A stretch of DNA of 64,000 nucleotides. Source: Sphingomonas aracearum (GTDB lineage: Bacteria > Pseudomonadota > Alphaproteobacteria > Sphingomonadales > Sphingomonadaceae). The stretch lies in contig NZ_QQNB01000001.1 of assembly GCF_003345355.1 (NCBI RefSeq), forward strand, positions 310,001-374,000, read 5' to 3'. The position numbers and the translations under genes are program-made. The notes under the pieces are model-generated. The model worked only from the letters and a program-made list of their open reading frames with translations, made no database searches and had not been told where the DNA came from. Of the stretch, positions 51,591 to 62,139 are shown one piece after another (positions within the stretch are counted from its first letter, which is position 1; every line of letters starts with the position of its first letter).

Positions 51591-53363
51591 ATGGCGATCG
51601 GATTGGAAAATACGGGCTTCAGCGACACTCTTGTGATCCTTGGCGCGGCGGGCATCGTGATTCCGGCGTTCGCGCGCTTCAAGGTGAGTCCGGTGATCGG
51701 CTTCATCCTGGTCGGCCTGCTGGTCGGCCCTTCGGGGCTGGGCACGCTCGTGCGCGATTACCCCTGGCTCTATTACCTCACCATCTCCGATGCGCATGCG
51801 ATCGAGCCGTTCGCCGAGTTCGGCATCGTTCTGCTCCTCTTTTCGATCGGGCTCGAACTCTCCCTGCGCCGCCTGTGGGCGATGCGCGCGTCCGTGTTCG
51901 GCCTCGGCGCGGCGGAGCTGATCGGCGCGGCGGCGATCATCGGCCTCGGCCTGAACCTGCTCGGCCAGGGCTGGGCCGGTGCGATCGGGCTCGGTCTTGC
52001 GCTTGCGCTGTCGTCCACCGCGCTGATCCTGCCGATCGCCGGCACGAGCAGCCCGGTCGGCCGCCCCGCCTTCGCCATGCTCCTGTTCGAGGATCTCGCG
52101 CTCGTCCCCATCATCTTCGCGCTCGGCGCCATGGCGCCCACCGCCGACCAGGGATGGGCCGGGATCATGGGCGTGCTGCTGCGCGGTTTCATCACCGTGG
52201 CGATCATGTTCATCGGCGGCCGCATCTTCCTGCCGCGCCTGTTCGGCCAGGCCGCGCGCACCAAGAGCCCGGAACTGTTCCTGGCGATCTCGCTGCTGGT
52301 CGTGATCGTCGCCAGCCTTGCCACGGCCGCGGCGGGCCTTTCGCCCATCGTCGGCGCGCTGCTCGCCGGGCTCCTGATCGCCGAGACGGAGTATCACAGC
52401 GAAGTCGAGGTGATGACCGCGCCGTTCAAGGGCCTGGCGCTGGGCGTGTTCCTCATCACCGTGGGCATGAGCCTCAATCTCCGCCTCATCGCGGAGAACT
52501 GGCAGTCGCTGCTGCTGGGCATCGCCGGGGTCGTGGCGGTGAAGGCGCTGGTGACGTTCGGCCTCCTGAAGCTGTCGCGCATCCGCAGCGCGGTTGCCGC
52601 CGAAACCGGCATGCTGATGTCCAGCCCCGGCGAAACCACGCTGATCGTCCTCGCAACGGCCGCCCAGGCCCAGCTCATCCAGCCGTCCACCGCGAGCTAC
52701 TGGCAGACGGTGACCGCGATCGGCCTGACGATCACGCCGTTGCTGGCGCAGGCCGGCAAGTCCGCGGCGCGCCGTATCGAGATGCGCGGCACAGGCGAGG
52801 ACGTGGAGGCCGAAGTGGCGGAAGTCGGGCCGGGAACGGTGGTCATCGGCTTCGGCCGGGTCGGGCGCATGGTGTGCGACATGCTGCGCGCCCATGGCAA
52901 GCCGTTCACCGCGGTGGAGGCGGATATCGATGCCGTCGCCGAGGCCCGGCGGGACGGCTATCCGGTGATGTTCGGCGACGTCGCGCGGCCCGAGCTTGTT
53001 GATCGCCTGAACCTCGGACGGGCCGATGCGCTGGTGCTGACCATGGACGATCCGGTGCTCACCGTCCGCCTTGCCCGCCGGGTTCGCGGCTGGGTGCCCG
53101 GCCTGACCATTGTCGCCCGCGCGCGCGATGCGCACCATGCCGCGCAGCTGTATCGCGCGGGCGTCACGGACGCGGTGCCCGAGACGCTGGAAAGCTCGCT
53201 GCAGCTTTCGGAAGCGCTGCTGGTCGATCTGGGTGTCGCGATGGGACCGGTGATCGCGTCCATCCATGAGAAGCGCGACGAGCTGCGCCAGTCGATCAGG
53301 GCCGAGGCCGAGCTGGAGCGCGAACCGCGCATCCGCCGCCTGCGCACGCAGGACGCGACCTGA
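51591..53363 (+). CDS. CPA2 cation:proton antiporter with TrkA-N domain (KefB/KefC-like)
   Basis: 590 residues. About twelve hydrophobic segments in the first 390, with GLELSLRRLW and the LSSTALILPI and FEDLALVPIIFAL motifs of KefB/KefC proteins. Then a Rossmann regulatory domain with VVIGFGRVGRMV binding NAD(H). It exchanges K+ or Na+ for H+ at the inner membrane. The ATG follows closely on the relic of the nuclease-like gene. Its stop lies four bases before the HPP gene start. Confidence 0.93.
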   Translation: MAIGLENTGFSDTLVILGAAGIVIPAFARFKVSPVIGFILVGLLVGPSGLGTLVRDYPWLYYLTISDAHAIEPFAEFGIVLLLFSIGLELSLRRLWAMRASVFGLGAAELIGAAAIIGLGLNLLGQGWAGAIGLGLALALSSTALILPIAGTSSPVGRPAFAMLLFEDLALVPIIFALGAMAPTADQGWAGIMGVLLRGFITVAIMFIGGRIFLPRLFGQAARTKSPELFLAISLLVVIVASLATAAAGLSPIVGALLAGLLIAETEYHSEVEVMTAPFKGLALGVFLITVGMSLNLRLIAENWQSLLLGIAGVVAVKALVTFGLLKLSRIRSAVAAETGMLMSSPGETTLIVLATAAQAQLIQPSTASYWQTVTAIGLTITPLLAQAGKSAARRIEMRGTGEDVEAEVAEVGPGTVVIGFGRVGRMVCDMLRAHGKPFTAVEADIDAVAEARRDGYPVMFGDVARPELVDRLNLGRADALVLTMDDPVLTVRLARRVRGWVPGLTIVARARDAHHAAQLYRAGVTDAVPETLESSLQLSEALLVDLGVAMGPVIASIHEKRDELRQSIRAEAELEREPRIRRLRTQDAT

Positions 53364-53367
53364 AGCG

Positions 53368-54012
53368 ATGCGCTTTGCCCTGCTGCTACCCGGCGCGCGG
53401 TGGAGCGACCGGCTGGTCGCCTGTCTCGGCGCGCTGCTGTGCCTTGCTGCGACGGCCGCCCTGTGCCGCCTGGTGCCGCTGGCAAGCGCGGACCTGCCGT
53501 TCCTCGTCGCCCCGCTGGGAGCCTCGGCGGTGCTGGTGTTCGCCGTTCCCGCCAGCCCCCTGGCGCAGCCCTGGTCGGTGGTTGGCGGAAACACGCTTTC
53601 CGCGCTGGTCGGCGTGGCGGTCGCAAGGATCGTGCCCGACGCGGCGCTCGCCGCCGGCGTCGCGGTGGGCGCCGCGATCCTGGTCATGTCGCTGCTCCGC
53701 TGCCTTCACCCGCCCGGCGGCGCCGCAGCGTTGACGGCGGTGATCGGCGGCCCGGCGATCCACGCCGCCGGCTTCGCCTTCGCGTTCTGGCCCGTTGCCG
53801 TGAACTCCGTCCTGCTGGTGCTGCTCGGCATCGCCTTTCACCGGATCAGCGGCCACAGCTACCCGCACAGGCTGGCGCCCGCGCCGGGGCCGCGCTTCGC
53901 CCCGTCGGACATCGACGCGGCCCTCGCCGAGATGCACGAAAGCTTCGATATCAGCCGCGAGGATCTGGACGCGCTGCTGGCCCGCGCCGAAGCGCATGCC
54001 GCCCGGCGTTGA
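53368..54012 (+). CDS. HPP-family membrane protein
   Basis: 214 residues with about five hydrophobic segments. The family-defining LLRCLHPPGGAAALTAV block (HPP motif) is clear, and LVAPLGASAVLVFAVPASPLAQPW precedes it. Related proteins are thought to transport nitrite or other anions. The C-terminal 50 residues are a soluble helix rich in Asp/Glu with DALLARAEAHAARR. Cotranscription with the CPA2 antiporter is likely since the start is four bases after its stop. Confidence 0.9.
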   Translation: MRFALLLPGARWSDRLVACLGALLCLAATAALCRLVPLASADLPFLVAPLGASAVLVFAVPASPLAQPWSVVGGNTLSALVGVAVARIVPDAALAAGVAVGAAILVMSLLRCLHPPGGAAALTAVIGGPAIHAAGFAFAFWPVAVNSVLLVLLGIAFHRISGHSYPHRLAPAPGPRFAPSDIDAALAEMHESFDISREDLDALLARAEAHAARR

Positions 54013-54023
54013 CGCGCTAGCGC

Positions 54024-54521
54024 TCAGCGGCGGTGCAGCTTGACGCTCAGGTCCGCATCGCCCCGCACCGTCACCGTCGCCCCCGGCGACAGGACCAGGT
54101 CCTCGCTCACTTCCACCGTTCGCAGCCCGCTGCCGTCCGCGCAGTTCGTATCCGCCGGACGGCTCCAGCGCACCGAGAGGGTCACGCGACCGCCCTGTTC
54201 CGGCGTGTAGGTATAGCGGGGCGACAGCGCGAACGTGAAGGCGGTGTCGATCGAGCGCTCCCGAGCCGGCGCACACCCTGGCGCGGTCGGCTCCGACTGG
54301 TTGCGCGAGAAGCGCGACGACTGGCCGGTGGCCACCCGCAGGCTGCCGGCCCACAGCAGCGCAGGCCCCGCCCGCACCTCGACGTCGACGGTATAGCTTT
54401 CCGCGGGCCGGGGCGTCTCCGCCACCGTTCGCATCGGCGCGGAGGTGACGACCACCGGCGGCGGCGTTCGCACGGTGAAGGTCGGCGCGGCCTGGGGCAA
54501 TGCGAGGAACAGCAACGGCAT
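54024..54521 (-). CDS. Hypothetical exported protein
   Basis: 165 residues, ATG behind CGGAGG. Starts with a short hydrophobic MPLLFLALPQAAP that could be a signal peptide. The rest is beta-like with alternating Thr/Val/Arg residues and two cysteines (near residues 83 and 128). No family recognised. It is convergent with the HPP gene and 66 bases after the alaS stop in the same direction as alaS; a promoter could lie in the short gap. Confidence 0.65.
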   Translation of the reverse strand: MPLLFLALPQAAPTFTVRTPPPVVVTSAPMRTVAETPRPAESYTVDVEVRAGPALLWAGSLRVATGQSSRFSRNQSEPTAPGCAPARERSIDTAFTFALSPRYTYTPEQGGRVTLSVRWSRPADTNCADGSGLRTVEVSEDLVLSPGATVTVRGDADLSVKLHRR

Positions 54522-54586
54522 GGACACCTCCGTGCCGCTTGCCCTGCCGCAAAGCCGTTACCGGCTGGTGAAGCGCCCGACGGCCG

Positions 54587-57250
54587 TTATGCCGCCGCCG
54601 TCGCTTCCGCCAGCGCCGCGCGGATCGCGTCCAGCGCCGCCGCTCCCTGGCTTGCGTCCGGCCCGCCGCCCTGCGCCATGTCCGGGCGACCGCCGCCGCC
54701 CTGCCCGCCCAGCGCCGCCACGCCGAGCTTCACCAGTTCCACCGCGCTCAGCGACCCGACGAGATCGTCGGTAACCCCCACCGCGATCGAGGCGCGCCCG
54801 TCGTTGATCGCCACCAGCGCCGCCACGCCCGAGCCGATCCGGCCCTTGGCCTCGTCCACCGCACCGCGCAGGCCCTTGGCCTCAAAGCCGTCGAGCACCT
54901 GGCCGACGAAGTTGATGCCGCCAACCTGCTCCGGCCCGGCCGGCGCAGCGCCCCCGCCCCCGCCGAGCGCCAGCGCCTTCTTCGCCTCCGCCAGTTCGCG
55001 CTCCAGCCGCCGCCGTTCCTCCAGCAGCGAGACGACGCGGGCCGGCACCTCGTCGGGCGTGGCCTTCAGCGCCGCCGCCGCCTCGCGCAGCTTGTCGTCG
55101 CGGCCGGTCAGATACTGGCGCGCCGCCTCGCCGGTCAGCGCCTCGACGCGCCGCACGCCCGAGGAAACCGCACTCTCGCCGACCACCTTGAACAGCCCGA
55201 TATCGCCCAGCGCATTCACATGCGTGCCGCCGCACAACTCGATCGAGTAGGTGCGGCCGTCATCCTCGCTGCCCATGGAGACGACGCGCACCTCGTCGCC
55301 ATATTTCTCCCCGAACAGCGCCATGGCGCCCATCTTGATCGCGTCGTCGGGCGTCATCAGCCGGGTGACCACCGCGCCGTTGCCGCGGATCTGCTCGTTC
55401 ACCGCCGCTTCCGCATCGGCCAGTTCGCCCACGCTCATCGCGCTCGGATGCGACACGTCGAAGCGCAGCCGCTCCGGCGCGACCAGCGAGCCCTTCTGCG
55501 CGACATGGCTCCCCAGCCGCTGGCGCAGCGCCTCGTGCAGCAGGTGCGTCGCGGAATGGTTCGCCCGGATGCGTCCCCGCCGCGCGACGTCGATCTGCAG
55601 GCGAACCGCGTCGCCTACCTTGATCGTGCCGTCCTCCACCACGGCATGGTGGACGAACAGCTTGCCGAGCTGCTTGGACGTATCGCGCACCGCCGCGCGC
55701 AGCCCCGTTTCACCGGTGATGCTGCCGGCGTCGCCCACCTGCCCGCCGCTTTCGGCATAGAAGGGCGTCTGGTTGACGATCACGTCCACCGCGTCGCCGG
55801 CAGTCGCATGCTCCACGCGCACGCCATCCTTGACGAGCGCCAGCACCTGCCCCTCGCCGCTGTCGCTCGAATAGCCGAGGAACTCGGTCGCGCCCGCTTC
55901 CTCGACCAAGTCGAACCACAGTTCGTCGGAAGCCTTCGCGCCCGAACCCTTCCATGCCGCGCGCGCCGCACGCTTCTGCTCGGCCATGGCGCTGTCGAAG
56001 CCGGCACGGTCCACCGCCAGCCCCTGTGCGCGCAGCGCATCCTCGGTGAGGTCATAGGGGAAGCCGAACGTATCGTAGAGCCGGAACGCCGTCTCGCCGG
56101 GCAGCGTGTCGCCTTCGCCCAGCCCCGCCGTCGCCTCGTCCAGCAGCTTCAGCCCGCGGTCCAGCGTGCGGCGGAACTGCGTTTCTTCCTGCTGCAGGGT
56201 CGCCTCGATCAGCGGCTGCGCCCGCACCAGCTCCGGATAGGCCGCGCCCATTTCGGCGACCAGCGCCGGCACCAGCCGGTGCATCAGCGGCTCTTTTGCG
56301 CCCAGCAGATGCGCATGGCGCATCGCGCGCCGCATGATCCGCCGCAGCACATAGCCGCGCCCCTCGTTCGCCGGCAGCACGCCGTCCGCCACCAGGAAGC
56401 CGGCCGAGCGCAGATGGTCCGCGATCACCCGGTGGCTCGCCTGGTTCTCGCCGGTCGTATGCGTGTGCGTCAGCGCGCCGGAAGCGGCGATCAGCGCCTT
56501 GAACGTGTCTGTGTCGTAATTGTCGTGCACGCCCTGGAGCACCGCGGAAACGCGCTCCAGCCCCATGCCGGTGTCGATCGACTTCTTCGGCAGCTCGCCG
56601 ACGATCTCGTTGGCTTCCTGCTCGAACTGCATGAAGACGAGGTTCCAGATCTCGATGAACCGGTCGCCATCCTCGTCCGGGCTGCCGGGAGGGCCGCCGG
56701 CGATGTGCTCGCCATGGTCGTAGAAGATCTCGGAGCACGGTCCGCACGGTCCGTTCTCGCCCATCGCCCAGAAATTGTCCTTCGTCGGGATGCGGATGAT
56801 GCGGTGCTCGGGCAGGCCCGCGATCTTCTTCCACAGATCGAACGCCTCGTCGTCCGTATGGTAGACGGTGGCCAGCAGCTTGTCCGCCGGCAGCCCCCAT
56901 TCGCGGGTCAGCAGCGTCCAGGCATGGGTGATCGCCTGTTCCTTGAAGTAGTCGCCGAACGAGAAATTGCCCAGCATCTCGAAGAAGGTGTGATGCCGCG
57001 CGGTGTAGCCGACATTGTCGAGGTCGTTGTGCTTGCCGCCCGCCCGCACGCACTTCTGCGAGGAGGTCGCGCGCGTGTACGGCCGCGATTCCAGCCCGGT
57101 GAAGACGTTCTTGAACGGCACCATGCCCGCATTGACGAACATCAGCGTCGGGTCGTTCTGCGGCACCAGCGGCGCCGAGGGCACGATGCTGTGCCCGTTG
57201 GACCCGAAGTAATCGAGAAAGGAACGGCGGATGTCGTTGGTCGAGCTCAT
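54587..57250 (-). CDS. alaS: Alanyl-tRNA synthetase
   Basis: 887 residues. Class II catalytic domain with the FxxxGH start ([20 protein letters not shown]), [11 protein letters not shown], the tRNA-binding middle, and the editing domain with [12 protein letters not shown] and [13 protein letters not shown] zinc ligands, then a DHHA1 domain. The ATG at 57250 begins [11 protein letters not shown], the family start. alaS lies between icd and recA in many alphaproteobacteria; here the recA side has been separated by about 6.5 kb of extra genes. Confidence 0.98.
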   Translation of the reverse strand: MSSTNDIRRSFLDYFGSNGHSIVPSAPLVPQNDPTLMFVNAGMVPFKNVFTGLESRPYTRATSSQKCVRAGGKHNDLDNVGYTARHHTFFEMLGNFSFGDYFKEQAITHAWTLLTREWGLPADKLLATVYHTDDEAFDLWKKIAGLPEHRIIRIPTKDNFWAMGENGPCGPCSEIFYDHGEHIAGGPPGSPDEDGDRFIEIWNLVFMQFEQEANEIVGELPKKSIDTGMGLERVSAVLQGVHDNYDTDTFKALIAASGALTHTHTTGENQASHRVIADHLRSAGFLVADGVLPANEGRGYVLRRIMRRAMRHAHLLGAKEPLMHRLVPALVAEMGAAYPELVRAQPLIEATLQQEETQFRRTLDRGLKLLDEATAGLGEGDTLPGETAFRLYDTFGFPYDLTEDALRAQGLAVDRAGFDSAMAEQKRAARAAWKGSGAKASDELWFDLVEEAGATEFLGYSSDSGEGQVLALVKDGVRVEHATAGDAVDVIVNQTPFYAESGGQVGDAGSITGETGLRAAVRDTSKQLGKLFVHHAVVEDGTIKVGDAVRLQIDVARRGRIRANHSATHLLHEALRQRLGSHVAQKGSLVAPERLRFDVSHPSAMSVGELADAEAAVNEQIRGNGAVVTRLMTPDDAIKMGAMALFGEKYGDEVRVVSMGSEDDGRTYSIELCGGTHVNALGDIGLFKVVGESAVSSGVRRVEALTGEAARQYLTGRDDKLREAAAALKATPDEVPARVVSLLEERRRLERELAEAKKALALGGGGGAAPAGPEQVGGINFVGQVLDGFEAKGLRGAVDEAKGRIGSGVAALVAINDGRASIAVGVTDDLVGSLSAVELVKLGVAALGGQGGGGRPDMAQGGGPDASQGAAALDAIRAALAEATAAA

Positions 57251-57341
57251 GCCTCGCGACTTAGGCGAGCCATAGCCTACACTCAAGCGTGCGCTCTGCC
57301 TTGTCGCTGGTAGTCACCGGCACGGCTGCGATGCGGCACGC

Positions 57342-57944
57342 TCAATGGCCCGCCGCGTCCGCAACGGCGGGCCGGATGGCTTCGTGATAGGTGTTCCCGC
57401 CTTCGTCGGAGTAACAGCGGGTCAGGGTCAGGCCCAGCTCCGCAAGATGCGCGGCATAGGCGGCCGCTCCCAGCGACATCGACGGGCGGCCGGTCAGCGT
57501 ATCGCTCCAGCGGCATGCCTCCCGCGGCGCGCTGAACAGGAATCGCCCGCCGGGTTCCAGCACACGCGCCACGTTGGCGAGGAGCCGCCGCTGGTCGCCT
57601 TCGTCGAGCAGGAATATCAGCCCGATCGACACAGCAGCGGCAAAGGTGCGGTCGAAGAAGCGGCTGTCCTGCGCCGTCTCGCAGGCGGCCGGCATGCCGG
57701 GAAGATGGCGCCGAAAGGCGGCCACAAGCGCCGGTGACGCATCGACGCCATGGACCGTGAACCCTTCGCTTGCGAGTGCCCGGGCGATCGGCACGCCGGA
57801 CCCGCAGCCTATGTCCAGGATGTCGGACGCCGGGGGAAGACAGCGTCTCGCCCACGATCGGACCAGGTCGGCGCCGACATCCGACCGCACGGCCATGAAG
57901 CGCCCGGCGACCGCGTCCCAGCCGGCGGAAGGATCGTTCGTCAT
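57342..57944 (-). CDS. Class I SAM-dependent methyltransferase
   Basis: 200 residues. SAM motif I is DILDIGCGSGVPIAR, motif II HGVDASP, motif III with LEPGGRFLFSAP. The start ATG at 57944 gives a compact single-domain enzyme; the frame before it stays open without homology. The substrate is unknown. Divergent from nothing nearby: the next gene upstream on the same strand is 140 bases away. Belongs to the accessory block between alaS and recA. Confidence 0.85.
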   Translation of the reverse strand: MTNDPSAGWDAVAGRFMAVRSDVGADLVRSWARRCLPPASDILDIGCGSGVPIARALASEGFTVHGVDASPALVAAFRRHLPGMPAACETAQDSRFFDRTFAAAVSIGLIFLLDEGDQRRLLANVARVLEPGGRFLFSAPREACRWSDTLTGRPSMSLGAAAYAAHLAELGLTLTRCYSDEGGNTYHEAIRPAVADAAGH

Positions 57945-58083
57945 TGGCTTCCCTTGCGGCTCACCGCGGATGCCGCATGAGGAAACGTCAGGAGAGCGCA
58001 TGCCAACGTCCCGACTTCCCGCTGACGAATAGGATCGCAAGGCACCTACCCCGCCCCTCACCGCCTGGGGCTAAGCCCCCGCC

Positions 58084-58467
58084 TCACGCCCCGCCGCACA
58101 TGTGCTGCGAATCGGGCAGCGTCCAGCTCTGCTCGGTGCGCAGGTTGGTGACGGTGTAGATGCGCCCGCGATCGTCTCCCGGCGGGCAGTGGCGCGGCAG
58201 GCGGACGAGGCACACCATCGCGCGGTCGCCCGGTTTTGACGAGAGAACCGCCTGCACCTGATCGTAGGAGATCGTGACGATGCCGTTGGCCAGCACGGCC
58301 ACGGAGCCGGAGTTCGGCACCGGCCTTCCCCCGCCGTCCTCAAGCCGCTGGCCGACCGTCTTCACCTGGGTAAAGGCGCACAAACCCGGCTTCAGCCGTG
58401 CCGCCGCGGGCGGCTGTGCACCGGCGGTCAGCAACAAGGGAAGCATCGTCAGAACGGCAGCACGCAT
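58084..58467 (-). CDS. Hypothetical exported protein with cysteines
   Basis: 127 residues with a hydrophobic start (LTMLPLLLTAGA). The mature part has four cysteines (near residues 30, 86, 94 and 124), enough for two disulfides, and reads like a beta-rich periplasmic domain. No family recognised. It is 16 bases after the M24 peptidase gene and may be cotranscribed with it. A GGGGCT-a-AGCCCC palindrome lies just past the stop. Confidence 0.65.
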   Translation of the reverse strand: MRAAVLTMLPLLLTAGAQPPAAARLKPGLCAFTQVKTVGQRLEDGGGRPVPNSGSVAVLANGIVTISYDQVQAVLSSKPGDRAMVCLVRLPRHCPPGDDRGRIYTVTNLRTEQSWTLPDSQHMCGGA

Positions 58468-58483
58468 CGTCGGTCCTTTCGGA

Positions 58484-59740
58484 TCAGCCCAGGGGAGCGT
58501 CGATCGACCTGGGCGGCTCGGAGAACCAGCGCGGCCCGCTTGCGGTCATGTGGAAACAATCCTCCAGCCGCACGCCGAACCTGCCCGGCAGATACAATCC
58601 CGGCTCGTCGGAAAAGCACATGCCCTCGGCAAGCGGCGTCGCCTCGTTGTGGACGAGGTTGACCGGCTCGTGCCCGTCCAGCCCGATGCCATGGCCGGTG
58701 CGATGCGACAGCCCCGGCAGCCGGTAGTGCGGGCCGTAGCCGAGCGATTCGTAATAGCGCCGCACCGCATCGTCCACGCTGCCCGCCGGCGCGCCGAGCC
58801 TTGCCGCCGCGAACGCCACCTGCTGCCCGCGCGCCACGTCGCCCCACACCTTGCGCACCTCGGCCGAGGGCGTGCCGTACACGAACGTGCGCGACACGTC
58901 GGACTGGTAGCCCTGCACGGTGCAGCCGCAATCCATCAGCACCACGCTGCCGTTCCTCACCACCTGCGGCTTGCGGCTGCCATGCGGCAGCGCCGCCGCC
59001 TCGTCGATCAGCACCAGGCTGAACTCCGGCGCTCCGCCCAGCCGCCTCGTCGCCGCGTTCATCAGCGCGCCGATCTCGCCCGCCGTCATGCCCGGCTTCA
59101 CCTTGGGCCAGGTCCAGCGATAGGCGGCGATCGTCACGTCCGTGGCCAGCTGCATCAGCGCGATCTCGGGCGCGGTCTTCACCATGCGAACGCCGCGCAC
59201 CACCGGATTGGCCGACACGATCCGCGCGCCCGGCAGCGCTTTGCGCAGGCCATCCACCGCGAAGAAGCGCACCGTCTCCTCCACCCCGATCGGCTGCGTC
59301 GCCAGTCTCCGCTCCTTCAGGAACGCAGCGACCACCGCCAGCGGATCCTCGTCCTCCTGCCAGGTGCGCACCTCTGCCGGGATGCCCAGGCTTTCGGAAA
59401 CCGACGGCGCCTCGAAAAAGGGCGTGACGATGATCGGCGCACCGTCCGCCGGGATCACCGCCGCCGTCAGCCGCTCGCTCCGCCCCCAGCGCACGCCGGT
59501 GAAATAGGTCAGCGAGGAACCCGATTCGATCAGCACCGCGCCGATCCCGCTCGCGCGCATCCGCTCCTGCGCGCGGGCGATCCGCGCGCGCCGCTCCTCC
59601 GGACCGATCGGCACCGCGCCGCCGGTGATGTCCTTCAGGTCTGACGTGTCCGGCTCCGCCGCCCGCAACAGGCCGGGCAGGGACAAAAGCGGCAAGGCGG
59701 CGGCCGCGCCGATCAGGCGGCGTCGTGGAAGGGAGAGCAT
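58484..59740 (-). CDS. Exported M24-family metallopeptidase (Xaa-Pro peptidase-like)
   Basis: 418 residues. The N-terminus RRRLIGAAAALPLLSLPG is a twin-arginine signal. A creatinase-N-like domain leads to the pita-bread catalytic domain: metal ligands in MDCGCTVQGYQSDVSR, the HRTGHGIGLDGHE His, and the final Glu pair in SDEPGLYLPGRFGVRLED. Typical of aminopeptidase P or prolidase relatives that cut before proline, acting in the periplasm (Tat export implies folding with metal inside the cell). The reading frame upstream of 59740 is open but unrelated. Confidence 0.92.
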   Translation of the reverse strand: MLSLPRRRLIGAAAALPLLSLPGLLRAAEPDTSDLKDITGGAVPIGPEERRARIARAQERMRASGIGAVLIESGSSLTYFTGVRWGRSERLTAAVIPADGAPIIVTPFFEAPSVSESLGIPAEVRTWQEDEDPLAVVAAFLKERRLATQPIGVEETVRFFAVDGLRKALPGARIVSANPVVRGVRMVKTAPEIALMQLATDVTIAAYRWTWPKVKPGMTAGEIGALMNAATRRLGGAPEFSLVLIDEAAALPHGSRKPQVVRNGSVVLMDCGCTVQGYQSDVSRTFVYGTPSAEVRKVWGDVARGQQVAFAAARLGAPAGSVDDAVRRYYESLGYGPHYRLPGLSHRTGHGIGLDGHEPVNLVHNEATPLAEGMCFSDEPGLYLPGRFGVRLEDCFHMTASGPRWFSEPPRSIDAPLG

Positions 59741-59818
59741 GCCGGAAACACTAGGGCGCTTGACCCGGACGCCGCAATCCCCTTCCCTGCCGCGCAAGTT
59801 TGTTTCGAAGGATCCTCG

Positions 59819-61147
59819 ATGGCCAAGCGCCTCACGCTCTACATTCTGATCGGCCTGGTGGCGGGGCTGCTGGTTGGCTGGGCCCTGAACGCCGCCATCG
59901 CCGATGGCACGCCCGCCGCCGCCGACCGGCTGGAGGCGATCGCCGGCTATCTGAAGATCGTGACGACGGTGTTCCTGTCGCTCATCAAGATGATCATCGC
60001 GCCGCTCGTCTTCGGCACGCTTCTGGTCGGCATCGCGCACATGGGCGATACCGGCGCGCTCGGCCGCATCGGCCTGCGCTCGCTCGGCTGGTTCGTCAGC
60101 GCCAGCCTGATCTCGCTGACGCTCGGGCTGATCCTCGTCCACATCCTGCAACCCGGCGTCGGCCTGAACCTCCCGCTGCCGCCCGCCACCGAGGGCAGCG
60201 GGCTGGATCGCAGCGCGTTCGACGTCGCCAAGATCATCACCCACATCTTCCCTACCTCCGTGATCGACGCGATGGCCAAGAACGACATCCTCCAGATCGT
60301 CGTCTTCTCCGTCTTCGCCGGCGTCGCCATCACCGCGGTGGGCGAGCGTGCCGCGCCGCTCGTGAAGGCCGCCGAGGCGCTGGTCGCGGTGATGTTGCAG
60401 ATCACCGATTACGTGATGCGGTTCGCGCCCTTCGCGGTGTTCGCCGCGGTGGCCGCCACCATCGCCGAGCAGGGTCTGGGCGTGATCGGCAACCTCGCCT
60501 ACTTCATGGGTTCGGTCTATATCGGCCTGGCGCTGCTGTGGTGCGTGCTGATCGCGCTGTGCTTCCTCTTTGTCGGCGGGCGCACGCGGCTGCTCCTGCG
60601 CTACATCCGCGAGCCCGCGCTCCTAGCCTTCTCCACCGCCTCCTCCGAAGCCGCCTTTCCGCGCACGCTGGAGGCGCTCGACCGGTTCGGCGTGCCGCCC
60701 CGCATCGCCAGCTTCGTCCTGCCGCTCGGTTATTCGTTCAATCTCGACGGCTCGATGATGTACATGACGTTCGCGTCGCTGTTCATCGCGCAGGCCTATG
60801 GCATCGACCTGCCGCTCGGCACGCAGATCGCCATGCTGCTGACCCTCATGATCACGTCCAAGGGCATTGCCGGCGTGCCGCGCGCCAGCCTCGTGGTGAT
60901 CGCCGCCACCTTGTCGTCGTTCAACATCCCGGAGGCCGGCCTGCTCCTGATCCTGGCGATCGACCATTTCCTCGACATGGGCCGCTCCGCCACCAACGTG
61001 CTGGGCAACGCGGTGGCCGCCAGCGTCGTCGCCCGCTGGGAAGGCCCGCTCGACCCGCGCGAGCCGGCCGAACAGCTCGCCCCGGTCGCGCCGAGCGGCG
61101 GCGGCGTGCAGCGCGACGACGACAGCTTCGCCGAGGCATCGCGCTGA
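59819..61147 (+). CDS. Dicarboxylate/amino acid:cation symporter (DAACS family)
   Basis: 442 residues. Eight or so hydrophobic segments with the family motifs: SLIKMIIAPLVFGTLLVGIAHMG, the re-entrant loop FSTASSEAAFP, and SFNLDGSMMY followed by LTLMITSKGIAGVPRAS. It imports glutamate, aspartate or C4-dicarboxylates with Na+ or H+. It is divergent from the M24 peptidase (78 bases). The C-terminus is hydrophilic, ending FAEASR. Specificity cannot be read from sequence alone. Confidence 0.94.
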   Translation: MAKRLTLYILIGLVAGLLVGWALNAAIADGTPAAADRLEAIAGYLKIVTTVFLSLIKMIIAPLVFGTLLVGIAHMGDTGALGRIGLRSLGWFVSASLISLTLGLILVHILQPGVGLNLPLPPATEGSGLDRSAFDVAKIITHIFPTSVIDAMAKNDILQIVVFSVFAGVAITAVGERAAPLVKAAEALVAVMLQITDYVMRFAPFAVFAAVAATIAEQGLGVIGNLAYFMGSVYIGLALLWCVLIALCFLFVGGRTRLLLRYIREPALLAFSTASSEAAFPRTLEALDRFGVPPRIASFVLPLGYSFNLDGSMMYMTFASLFIAQAYGIDLPLGTQIAMLLTLMITSKGIAGVPRASLVVIAATLSSFNIPEAGLLLILAIDHFLDMGRSATNVLGNAVAASVVARWEGPLDPREPAEQLAPVAPSGGGVQRDDDSFAEASR

Positions 61148-61160
61148 ACGCCATCCTGGC

Positions 61161-62039
61161 CTATCGCAACGGCAGGAACAGCTCCGCCACGGCTTGATGC
61201 TCCGACACGTCGGGGAAGAAGCTCAGGCGCTGGCAGTAGAGCGGGAAATCGCGAAGTTCCTCGCCGCTTGCCGGCAGCCAGTCGCGGTAGAGAAAGAGCG
61301 CAGCCGGCTCCAGATCGTCTGTGCCGCCGACGACGGGCAAAACCGCGCACCGCCCACCCGGGATCAGCCCCGCCTCGACCCGCTCGCCATGCTGCTCGAA
61401 CGATTGGTCCGTGCCCGCGCACAGGTCCATCCGATAGTCGGCCGGCGCCGCCGTCCTCGGGTCGCCGTGGAAGATGTTGAACGTCGCGCTGGCCGGCGGG
61501 ACCAGCCCTGCCTTGCGTCGCCACGCGATGAACCGCTGGATCGTCGCGCCGACCATGGCGGGATCGCCCCGGTGCTCCAGGATGGCCACCGACGTCGGCG
61601 ACACCTCGCGGATCGTCACGTCCGCAGCGGAATAGTTCTTCGTCATCAGCGTGCTCCTTGCATCGTCAAGTGCCCCAAGGGCGTGGAGCCACGGCCCCCA
61701 ATCGGGGGCTGTACGGAACGAAGAAGGGGACTGGCCGAACCGCTGCCGAAACGCACGGGCAAACGCGTCCGGCGCATCGTAGCCGGCGTCGAACGCGATG
61801 CCGGTGACACTCTGCCCATCGCGGAACGCCAGCTGGTAGGAAGCGCGTTTCAGTCGCGCCAGCTGGACATAGCGGTGCACCGACACGCCGAACACGGCCG
61901 TGAACTGTCGGTGGAAATGGTATTTGGAAAAGGCCGCAACCTCGCTCACCGCTGCCAGGTCCAGGTCGTCGTCGAGATGACGATCGACATGGTCCAGCGC
62001 CCGTCGCAGTCGGGCATGGTAGTTCCGAAGCGCCTTCAT
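61161..62039 (-). CDS. AraC-family regulator with GyrI-like effector domain
   Basis: 292 residues. Two HTH motifs lie at the N-terminus (residues about 1-110), with ISVHRYVQLARLKRA-like and GYDAPDAFARAFRQRFGQSP segments typical of SoxS/Rob. The C-terminal half (about 130-290) is a GyrI/BmrR-like ligand-binding domain starting ADVTIREVSPTSVAILEHRG and ending AVAELFLPLR. Such proteins respond to cationic or aromatic small molecules and often activate efflux or detoxification genes. Convergent with the symporter; the GST and methyltransferase genes follow upstream. Confidence 0.92.
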   Translation of the reverse strand: MKALRNYHARLRRALDHVDRHLDDDLDLAAVSEVAAFSKYHFHRQFTAVFGVSVHRYVQLARLKRASYQLAFRDGQSVTGIAFDAGYDAPDAFARAFRQRFGQSPSSFRTAPDWGPWLHALGALDDARSTLMTKNYSAADVTIREVSPTSVAILEHRGDPAMVGATIQRFIAWRRKAGLVPPASATFNIFHGDPRTAAPADYRMDLCAGTDQSFEQHGERVEAGLIPGGRCAVLPVVGGTDDLEPAALFLYRDWLPASGEELRDFPLYCQRLSFFPDVSEHQAVAELFLPLR

Positions 62040-62139
62040 CCTTCCGTCCTCCGTGGCGCGCCCATCTAGGCGCCGCGGAGCCTTGCAGGCTCGACCGATC
62101 TTGCGCTTTCGAGCTCGTCAGCCGTTCGGCAGTCGCATC

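Noticed and set aside
51579-53687. Minus-strand open frame of about 700 codons opposite the CPA2 antiporter
   Set aside because: Histidine/arginine/glutamine-rich translation typical of the antisense of a membrane protein gene; no motif, no ribosome site.
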